Below, piece after piece: positions 1-4,475 of a stretch of 5,214 nt of DNA (its first letter is position 1; each line of letters opens with the position of its first letter). This DNA comes from Palsa-1447 sp964414785 (GTDB taxonomy: Bacteria > Verrucomicrobiota > Verrucomicrobiia > Opitutales > Opitutaceae). The notes under the pieces are model-generated. The model saw only the letters and a list, made by a program, of their open reading frames with translations, was not told the DNA's origin and searched no databases. The stretch covers positions 1 through 5,214 of the forward strand of contig CAYPXZ010000081.1 of assembly GCA_964414785.1 (NCBI GenBank), read 5' to 3'. The position numbers were made by a program, and so were the translations under genes.

Positions 1-499
1 CGACGTTGTTGAGCGCCTCGAGCGTGATGCCGCAGGTGAAGGCGGCGTCGCCGCACACCGCGACCACGTGCTCGCCCGTTCCCTTGAGGTCGCGCGCCGT
101 GGCCATGCCGAGCGCCGCGCTCAGGGCCGTTCCGGCGTGCCCGGCGCCGAAGGCGTCGTGGGCGCTCTCGGAGCGGCAGAGGAACCCGCTGGCCCCCCCG
201 CTCTGGCGCAGGTTCTGGAAGAAGTCCCCGCCGCGCCCGGTCAGCAGCTTGTGGATGTAGCCCTGGTGGGCGACATCGAAGACGAAGGAGTCGGTCGGCG
301 TGTCGAAGACGCGGTGCATCGCGATCGTCAGCTCGACGACGCCCAGGTTGGGGCCCACGTGCCCCCCGCGCCGGGCCGTGACGGTGATGATCTCGTCGCG
401 GATCTCCTGCGCCAGGCGGGGTAGGTCCGCCGCCGCCAGCGCCTTCACATCGGCGGGTCCCCTGATCCCATCCAGGAGCCGGGTTGGGTTCTCGCTCAT
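1..499 (-). CDS. dxs: 1-deoxy-D-xylulose-5-phosphate synthase, N-terminal part (truncated by window edge)
   Basis: The first 166 codons are visible; the gene continues past the left edge. Dxs is a cytoplasmic thiamine-diphosphate enzyme that condenses pyruvate with glyceraldehyde 3-phosphate to make DXP, the first step of the non-mevalonate isoprenoid pathway and a precursor for thiamine and pyridoxal. Family landmarks are in order: LLDGI near residue 8, GGHVGPNLGVVELT at 45-58 with the catalytic-type His47, DVAHQGYIHKLLTGR at 75-89, SGFLCRSES at 104-112, DAFGAGHAGT at 115-124 with His121, and the cofactor motif at 150-165. The cofactor motif reads GDAAFTCG...EALNN, so the usual third-position Gly of GDG is Ala. 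The ATG at 499-497 overlaps the xseB stop as TAATG, with an AGGGG just upstream, which supports this start and translational coupling. The identification is secure; the GDA variant is probably a lineage trait. Confidence 0.95.
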   Translation of the reverse strand, partial: MSENPTRLLDGIRGPADVKALAAADLPRLAQEIRDEIITVTARRGGHVGPNLGVVELTIAMHRVFDTPTDSFVFDVAHQGYIHKLLTGRGGDFFQNLRQSGGASGFLCRSESAHDAFGAGHAGTALSAALGMATARDLKGTGEHVVAVCGDAAFTCGITLEALNNV

Positions 500-741
500 T
501 ACCCCTCGCGCTCCGTCTCAAACTTTGCGAACGAGACCCCGTCGCGCTCCTTCTTGAGCTGCTCGATCTTGAGCTCAGCCTCCTTTAGCCGGGCCTCGCA
601 GTGCTTAAGCAACTTGTTCCCCTCCTCAAACTTAGCCAAGAGGTCGGCCAGCTTCACATCGCCCGATTCCATCGATTCGACGATGGTCTCGAGGTTGGTC
701 AGGGCCTCTTCAAACGAGAGCTTAGCTTCCTTTTTGTCCAC
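499..741 (-). CDS. xseB: Exodeoxyribonuclease VII small subunit
   Basis: XseB is the small helical subunit that assembles with XseA into exonuclease VII, a cytoplasmic nuclease that degrades single-stranded DNA from both ends. The product matches the family pattern: LSFEEALTNLETIVESMESG at about residues 8-27, then LADLLAKFEEGNKLLKHCEARLKEAE, a charged two-helix arrangement ending in a lysine- and glutamate-rich tail. With the GTG start at 741 the protein has 80 residues, the usual XseB size, and begins VDKKEAKLSF. A TTG at 777 would add 12 residues (start KSRRPGAIL) that do not look like the family, so I prefer the GTG; neither has a clear ribosome binding site. The stop TAA shares a base with the dxs ATG. 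An xseB-dxs neighbourhood is known in many bacteria (in E. coli xseB-ispA-dxs); no ispA lies between them here. Confidence 0.92.
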   Translation of the reverse strand: MDKKEAKLSFEEALTNLETIVESMESGDVKLADLLAKFEEGNKLLKHCEARLKEAELKIEQLKKERDGVSFAKFETEREG

Positions 742-792
742 GGCGCACAGGATTGCGCCGGGACGACGGCTTTTCAACTTATCTTTGGCCTG

Positions 793-810
793 CGGGCGCG
801 GCCGCGCCCG
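793..810. repeat. 18-bp perfect GC palindrome between lipoprotein gene and xseB
   Basis: CGGGCGCGGCCGCGCCCG is its own reverse complement. In RNA it would form a 7-bp all-GC hairpin with a GGCC loop. It starts 6 bases after the stop codon of the leftward lipoprotein gene. No T-run follows on either strand (the leftward transcript continues CAGGCCAAAG), so it is not a standard intrinsic terminator. It could protect or process the mRNA 3' end of the lipoprotein gene or partly attenuate read-through into xseB; both roles are inference. Confidence 0.55.
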
Positions 811-816
811 AAACGG

Positions 817-1743
817 TCAGTGTTTTGCCGCAACCGTCACGGGAACGGAGACTTCCCCGCTTCCGTAGCCCTTCAGGAAGAGGCTTCCCGTGCCGGGCTT
901 GCCGCCTTCCACCGTGACGGTGGCCGAAGTCTGGCCCTCGGGCACGATGACCTCGGGCATGATCACGCTCTCGGGAACGTCGGTCGTGACGTCAAGCAGG
1001 AGACCGCCCGCGGGGGCCGGATGGGAGATCGAGAAGGTGAGGCTCTGCTTCTGGCCGGGCGTGAGGCTCAGGGCCCCCGGCATCGCGGTCACGTCGCTCG
1101 AGTCGACCCGGAACGTGCCGACCACGGAGTTGCCCGCAGCGCTCGAAAGCGTGACCCGGTAGGTCTTGCCGGACGCGAGCGCCGGGACGAAGAACCCGAG
1201 CGAGGTCGGGGACTCGTAGACCGTGCGGACGGGCGTCCCGTCGAAGCCGATCAGGTCCTGGGGCGTGAAGCCCCTGCCGAGGACGCCGATCCTGGCGCCG
1301 ACCGGGCCGCGGTTCACCTCGAGCGACAGGACGTAGCGGCTGACGATCGAAGCATGGGAGAGCTCGGAGTAGGCCTGCCGGTTGTCGAGGACGCCGTTGC
1401 CCGCGGTCTGGTAGTTGACGAGGTAGTAGTAGCCGATGCTGCTCTGGCCGGGCGGCAGCTTGTAGTCGAATTCGTAGATGCCCGGGATCTCATCGCTTCG
1501 CCTCATGTCGTGGCTCGCCTCGCCGACGATGATGTGGGGCGCGACGGTGTCAGGCACCACGGCGCTCGACTTGGGGGTCACGCGCAGCGTGAACGTGTAA
1601 ATCCCGGATGGATTCTCGGGGAGCGACGAAGGGGTGAGGTTCGTCAGGCTCATTGTGGCGCATCCGCCCAACAGGGCCATGGCAAAGGCAGCGCCGGTCG
1701 CGGGCAGGAATTGTCTCGCGAAAGAAAATCGTTTGAGGTCCAT
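817..1743 (-). CDS. Putative lipoprotein with Ig-like/IPT-type beta domains
   Basis: This 308-residue protein has no function I can name. It starts MDLKRFSFARQF, continues into a hydrophobic stretch, and reaches a lipobox LLGGC with Cys28 as the likely acylation site, so it is probably exported and anchored to a membrane. An alternative ATG at 1788 adds 15 residues before the signal peptide and is less likely. Residues about 40-115 look like a beta domain (GIYTFTLRV, GIYEFDYKL, GYYYLVNYQ). About 135-205 resemble an IPT/TIG domain: GPVGARIGVLGRGF, then FDG, then SLGFFVPALASGKTYRVTLSS and TFRVD. About 210-305 form a second Ig-like module (LSLTPGQKQSLTFSI, VIVPEGQTSATVTVEGG, VSVPVTV). No catalytic motif is seen; a surface structural or binding role is inferred. 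It is the first gene of the leftward run before xseB-dxs and diverges from hemW. I see no Shine-Dalgarno sequence. Confidence 0.85.
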   Translation of the reverse strand: MDLKRFSFARQFLPATGAAFAMALLGGCATMSLTNLTPSSLPENPSGIYTFTLRVTPKSSAVVPDTVAPHIIVGEASHDMRRSDEIPGIYEFDYKLPPGQSSIGYYYLVNYQTAGNGVLDNRQAYSELSHASIVSRYVLSLEVNRGPVGARIGVLGRGFTPQDLIGFDGTPVRTVYESPTSLGFFVPALASGKTYRVTLSSAAGNSVVGTFRVDSSDVTAMPGALSLTPGQKQSLTFSISHPAPAGGLLLDVTTDVPESVIMPEVIVPEGQTSATVTVEGGKPGTGSLFLKGYGSGEVSVPVTVAAKH

Positions 1744-1756
1744 TTCGATGATATTA

Positions 1757-2953
1757 ATGAGGGCTGTCGCCACAGAGGAGCAAGCCAAAGGTGAGGATGC
1801 CGGGCCGCTCGGGCTTTACGTCCACGTACCCTTCTGCGCCCATACCTGCGACTTCTGCGCGTTTTATCAGGTTAGTCCGACCGCAAGGTCGGTTGAGAGT
1901 TTCATCAAAAGTGTGGCGGCCGAGGCGCGCCTTGTCGATTGGAACCGGCCCCTTGCCACGGTCTTCTGGGGCGGCGGCACACCCGGTCTCCTGGCGCCCT
2001 CCGACCTCTCCCGGCTCGCGGAGGTTGTCCACGGACTGCCGGGCGGCGGTTGCGCCCCGGAATGGACCGTGGAGATGGCGCCGGCATCGGTCACCAAGGA
2101 GCGCCTCGGCGCCCTCAGGGCCGCCGGCGTGACCCGGATCTCCCTTGGCGTCCAGAGCTTCAGCCCGGCGCTCCTCGACGGGCTTGGCAGGGCCCACACC
2201 CGCGAGCAGGTCTACTGTGCCTACGAGCGGATCCGCGCCGCGGGATTCCCCAGCGTCAACTTGGACCTCATGTTCGCGCTGCCGGGGCAGACCGCCGCCG
2301 AGTGGGACGAGGACATCGACAAGGCGGTCGCGCTCGGTCCCGACCATATCTCGACCTACTGCCTGACCTTCGAGGAGGACACCGCGCTCTGGATCAAGCT
2401 CTCGCAGGGCCGGGTCAGGCTCGATCCCGAGAACGAGGCCCGGATGTACGAGCGGACGTGGGAGAGGCTGGGCGCCGCGGGCTACGCCCAGTACGAGGTC
2501 TCGAATTTTGCGCGCCCGGGGCATGCCTGCGCGCACAACGTCAACACCTGGCGCATGGCGGAATGGGTCGGCCTCGGGCCGTCCGCGGCCTCCCAGCAGG
2601 GGGGCCTGCGGGCCTCGAACATCGCCAACCTCGAGGAATGGGGCCTGCGGGTCGGCCGCGGCGAGCGGCTGACCGAGGACCGGACGAACCTGACCCCCGC
2701 ACTCCTCGCCGAGGATGCCCTGGTCTTCGGGCTTCGCATGAACGAGGGGGTAGACCCAGCGGCCCTGCGCGAGCGGTGCCCGGACGCCCCGTGGGAGGGC
2801 GTGGACGCCCTGTTCGGGCGGCTGGTCGAGGGCGGCCTAGCGTCGCGCGACGCCTCGCGCGTCCGGCTGACGCCCAAGGGTCGGCTCCTTGCCGATTCGA
2901 TCGGCTCGGAGATCATGCTCGCCTTTGACCGCCGGGCCGGCGTTCCGGCCTGA
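1757..2953 (+). CDS. hemW: Radical SAM HemW-family protein (heme chaperone; often annotated as HemN-like coproporphyrinogen III oxidase)
   Basis: The product has 398 residues, the normal HemW size. LGLYVHVPF leads into Cys27-AHT-Cys31-DF-Cys34-AF, the CxxxCxxCxF cluster motif that separates HemW from true HemN, which has a fourth Cys. GGGTPGLL follows at 72-79 (SAM binding), then VEMAPASVT, ISLGVQSF at 128-135, NLDLMFALPGQT at 168-179, and YEVSNFARPGHACAHNVNTW at 246-265. The HemW heme-linked HNxxYW motif therefore reads HNVNTW here. The C-terminal part has the winged-helix-like LFGRLVEGGLASRD...RVRLTPKGRLLADSI. HemW proteins bind a 4Fe-4S cluster and SAM and are thought to deliver heme to membrane proteins; they lack coproporphyrinogen dehydrogenase activity where tested. 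The start may be ATG 1757 or ATG 1748 (three residues longer); neither has a Shine-Dalgarno sequence. In-frame starts further upstream (1634, 1679) lie antisense to the lipoprotein signal peptide and are unlikely. Confidence 0.93.
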   Translation: MRAVATEEQAKGEDAGPLGLYVHVPFCAHTCDFCAFYQVSPTARSVESFIKSVAAEARLVDWNRPLATVFWGGGTPGLLAPSDLSRLAEVVHGLPGGGCAPEWTVEMAPASVTKERLGALRAAGVTRISLGVQSFSPALLDGLGRAHTREQVYCAYERIRAAGFPSVNLDLMFALPGQTAAEWDEDIDKAVALGPDHISTYCLTFEEDTALWIKLSQGRVRLDPENEARMYERTWERLGAAGYAQYEVSNFARPGHACAHNVNTWRMAEWVGLGPSAASQQGGLRASNIANLEEWGLRVGRGERLTEDRTNLTPALLAEDALVFGLRMNEGVDPAALRERCPDAPWEGVDALFGRLVEGGLASRDASRVRLTPKGRLLADSIGSEIMLAFDRRAGVPA

Positions 2954-2960
2954 TGCCGCG

Positions 2961-3185
2961 CTAGGCCGCAAATTGCTTGCGCCCAAGATGCTCGAAGAAG
3001 GTGTCCCGCCGCGTGCGCGCTATCTCCAGGTCCTTTGTCCCGAGCGACCTTCGGATGCGCTCCTTTGTGAACGGCGTGGGGTGCACGGTGTAGTGCAGGA
3101 ACCATGTCCCGTGGTTGTTCCAAAGGTGGTGGTTGGGGTTATCCGCCGAGATGCGGATACCGGAGTGTTCGGCTGTGCTTGTCAT
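2961..3185 (-). CDS. Small protein resembling an isolated tyrosine-recombinase arm-type DNA-binding domain
   Basis: Seventy-four codons, ATG to TAG. I do not recognise a named family. Residues 16-64 read NPNHHLWNNHGTWFLHYTVH..., then RIRRSLGTKDLEIARTRRDTFF. The pattern of an aromatic strand (TWFLHYTV), a basic RRSLGT turn and a following helix with DLEIARTRRD is like the N-terminal arm-binding domain of phage-type integrases (typically W-x-R...R-R-SLGT-x-d...A). No catalytic domain follows; the ORF stops just after this unit. It converges on hemW with 7 bases between the stop codons and no terminator between. Its start lies 42 bases beyond the T-tail of a minus-strand terminator, and a structured RNA lies upstream. 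No clear ribosome binding site is present. In-frame extension upstream to 3329 would translate through that terminator and the RNA helices, so I chose ATG 3185. It may be a DNA- or RNA-binding regulator, or a remnant of an integrase. Function unknown. Confidence 0.7.
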   Translation of the reverse strand: MTSTAEHSGIRISADNPNHHLWNNHGTWFLHYTVHPTPFTKERIRRSLGTKDLEIARTRRDTFFEHLGRKQFAA

Positions 3186-3227
3186 GGTGCGTGATGATCT
3201 TTGTGGATTTAATCGCGCAACAGGGTG

Positions 3228-3261
3228 AAAACAAAAGACCGACCCTTGCATCAGGTCGGTC
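3228..3261 (-). terminator. Intrinsic terminator, leftward
   Basis: On the minus strand a perfect 8-bp stem GACCGACC/GGTCGGTC (3261-3254 with 3244-3237) and a 9-base loop are followed immediately by TTTTGTTTT. It ends any leftward transcript that comes from the structured region at 3262-3440. It lies 42 bases before the start of the 74-codon gene, so it could be a constitutive 3' end for a small RNA or a regulated attenuator. On the plus strand the tail is ATCGTTTTC, much weaker. Confidence 0.75.
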
Positions 3262-3362
3262 ATCGTTTTCGGGAGCGTTTCGGTTCGAGGCCTTTCGGCC
3301 CCGCACATCCGGGCTTTCGCCCGTTCCACCGTGGCCGCTCCCGGCCCGGTTGGCAGAACCGG
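3228..3362 (-). ncRNA. Candidate structured RNA (small RNA or cis-regulatory leader), class not recognised
   Basis: Read on the minus strand, an 8-bp helix CGGGAGCG/CGCTCCCG (3343-3336 with 3277-3270) encloses two adjacent hairpins. One is CGGGC-GAAA-GCCCG (3323-3310), extended by CAC/GTG (3333-3331 with 3306-3304) across an internal loop. The other is CGGGGCC-GAAA-GGCCTCG (3303-3286). The 7-bp stem CCGGTT/AACCGG closes upstream (6 pairs, 3362-3346), and a terminator follows 8 bases after the junction. Both caps are GAAA (GNRA type) only on this strand, and position 3288/3301 is a G-U wobble here but an A-C mismatch on the plus strand, so the minus strand is the transcribed one. The 5' end is not defined and may reach about 3440. 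No cobalamin, SAM, TPP, c-di-GMP, glycine, tmRNA, SRP or RNase P core sequence is apparent. It may be a free RNA or a leader of the 74-codon gene downstream. Confidence 0.6.
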
Positions 3363-3403
3363 CTTTTGAGGGCCGATTCGTTCCTGATGCGTGGCGGATC
3401 ATG

Positions 3404-3435
3404 AAAACTGGAGCCGATCCGTCCAGAGTTTTTTT
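3404..3435 (+). terminator. Possible intrinsic terminator, rightward
   Basis: CTGGA (3408-3412) and TCCAG (3422-3426) pair around a 9-base loop, and a run of seven T follows at 3429-3435. The AAAA before the stem can also pair with the T-run if AG bulges. The stem is short, so strength is doubtful. It would stop rightward read-through (for example from hemW) before the glycosyltransferase genes. An alternative pairing CGGATC/GATCCG (3395-3400 with 3416-3421) uses the loop bases and competes with it. Confidence 0.4.
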
Positions 3436-3446
3436 CGGATTAGAGC

Positions 3447-3480
3447 TTGGTTAATTGCAACTCGTTGGTTATCAAACCAA
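3447..3480. repeat. TTGGTTA direct repeat with inverted AACCAA, operator-like
   Basis: TTGGTTA occurs at 3447-3453 and 3465-3471, 18 bases apart, and the second copy forms a dyad TTGGTT-ATCA-AACCAA (3465-3480). The element sits in the AT-rich segment between the glycosyltransferase start and the structured RNA, where rightward and leftward promoters would be expected. A regulator-binding role is inferred from position and symmetry only. Confidence 0.35.
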
Positions 3481-3483
3481 AAT
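3447..3483 (+). promoter_or_regulatory. Weak sigma70-like promoter candidates for the glycosyltransferase genes
   Basis: Two overlapping candidates have 17-base spacers: TTGGTT (3447-3452) with TATCAA (3470-3475), and TTGCAA (3455-3460) with CAAAAT (3478-3483). Each hexamer matches about three or four of six consensus bases. This is the only AT-rich stretch upstream of the start at 3509, so a promoter here is expected, but the exact boxes are uncertain. No Shine-Dalgarno sequence precedes the ATG. Confidence 0.25.
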
Positions 3484-3508
3484 CATACACGTTAGACTTC
3501 GATCCTAG

Positions 3509-4453
3509 ATGCCAAAACAGCGGATAACCGTCGCCGTCATCACCTACAACCGCTCGCGGTTCCTCCGGGAGACGCTTGCCGGGCTTGTCCGCCAGAACTA
3601 CCCGGCCGACAGCTGGGAGCTTCTGGTGATCGACAACAACTCGAAGGACGACACCAAGGACGTGGTTTCGTCCTTCATGGCGGCGACTCCGTCGCCACGC
3701 TACGTCCTCGAGATGCGCCAGGGGCTCGACCACGGCCGAAACCGGGCGATCGACGAGGCCAAGGGCGAGGTCGTCGCGCTCGTCGACGACGACATCATCG
3801 TCGATCCCACCTGGCTGACCCAGCTCGTGGCCCCCTTCACCTCGGAGCGGTCCCATTCCATCGGCGTCGTGGGCGGCGAGGTCGAGCCCGTGTTCCCGGA
3901 CGGGATACCCCCGTGGCTGGAGGGGGCCCACAGGGCGCTCGGGTTCCGGACCGACCCGGGGCCCCTTCCGCCGGAGCAGGCGCCGATGGGCGCAAACTTC
4001 GCGTTCCCCAAGTGGGTCTTCACGCGCTTCGGGAAGTTCGACACCCAGCTCGACAGGCAGGGTGCGATGCTCTTCGGGGGAGGGGACAGCGAGATGATCC
4101 GGCGGATCAGGGCCGTCGGCCTCGAGGCGTGGTTCGTTCCCGGGGCTAAGGCGCGCCACCAGATCCCCGCCAGCAGGCTGACGCTGGGCTACGCGCTGCG
4201 CCACGCGTTCGACTCGGCCCGCTCGCGGGTCGTCGACAACGTGAGGACGTTGCGGGCCTGCGGCCGATCGCGCTACGGATTCCTCGCGTCGAGGGCGCTC
4301 GGCAGCGCCCTGAAGATCATCGGGTTTGGCGCCGCGGCGCTCGTGTTCTTCGTCGGCTTCAGGGGCGACCGGGCTAAGCGGGCGCTTGTGCGGGCGTGGA
4401 GGTCCTGCGGCTACATGTATCAAATCACTCGCTCTGCCCTGGGAATGGTCTGA
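3509..4453 (+). CDS. Family 2 glycosyltransferase with C-terminal membrane segment
   Basis: The 314-residue product has a GT-A nucleotide-sugar-binding fold. The start is PKQRITVAVITYNRSRFLRE (residues 2-21), followed by WELLVIDNNSKDDT at 36-49, GLDHGRNRAIDEAKGEVVALVDDDIIVDP at 72-100 with the metal- and sugar-nucleotide-binding DDD at 93-95, an acceptor region with PMGANFAFPKWVF at 159-171, and FGGGDSEMIRRIRAVG at 189-205, carrying the probable catalytic acidic residues D193 and E195. Residues about 264-285 (ALGSALKIIGFGAAALVFFVGF) form one hydrophobic segment followed by basic residues, so the enzyme is probably tethered to the inner membrane with the catalytic domain in the cytoplasm. It would transfer a sugar from an activated donor to a growing surface glycan; donor and acceptor cannot be read from sequence. 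The next gene starts 22 bases after its stop and is of the same superfamily, which suggests an operon for polysaccharide or LPS-core synthesis. Confidence 0.9.
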   Translation: MPKQRITVAVITYNRSRFLRETLAGLVRQNYPADSWELLVIDNNSKDDTKDVVSSFMAATPSPRYVLEMRQGLDHGRNRAIDEAKGEVVALVDDDIIVDPTWLTQLVAPFTSERSHSIGVVGGEVEPVFPDGIPPWLEGAHRALGFRTDPGPLPPEQAPMGANFAFPKWVFTRFGKFDTQLDRQGAMLFGGGDSEMIRRIRAVGLEAWFVPGAKARHQIPASRLTLGYALRHAFDSARSRVVDNVRTLRACGRSRYGFLASRALGSALKIIGFGAAALVFFVGFRGDRAKRALVRAWRSCGYMYQITRSALGMV

Positions 4454-4475
4454 GGCTTCCCGGCCGAGTTCCGCC

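Noticed and set aside
601..1794. Rightward 397-codon open frame opposite the lipoprotein gene and xseB
   Set aside because: Arg/Gly/Asp/Ala-rich composition typical of the antisense of a high-GC gene; the opposite strand encodes a clear lipoprotein and XseB.
1939..2928. Rightward 329-codon frame inside hemW
   Set aside because: Out-of-frame GC shadow rich in Arg, Gly and Pro; the hemW frame carries all radical-SAM motifs.
3252..3262. Hammerhead-like CTGATG on the minus strand
   Set aside because: The core would need CUGANGA; here CTGATGC lies partly in the terminator stem and loop, and no matching GAAA and cleavage-site helices are arranged around it.
2961..3329. Longer 122-codon version of the small leftward ORF
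   Set aside because: The extra 48 codons run through the terminator hairpin, its T-tail and the structured RNA, and do not resemble a protein domain; ATG 3185 gives the compact domain.
3228..3362. Known riboswitch or housekeeping RNA (cobalamin, SAM-I, c-di-GMP, TPP, glycine, tmRNA, 4.5S)
   Set aside because: The twin GAAA hairpins recall some riboswitch topologies, but none of the conserved core sequences could be found by eye; a covariance-model search is needed to be certain.
3139..3402. Leftward 87-codon open frame and the rightward 116-codon frame at 3104-3454
   Set aside because: Both overlap the structured RNA and have low-complexity, GC-driven composition with no recognisable domain.
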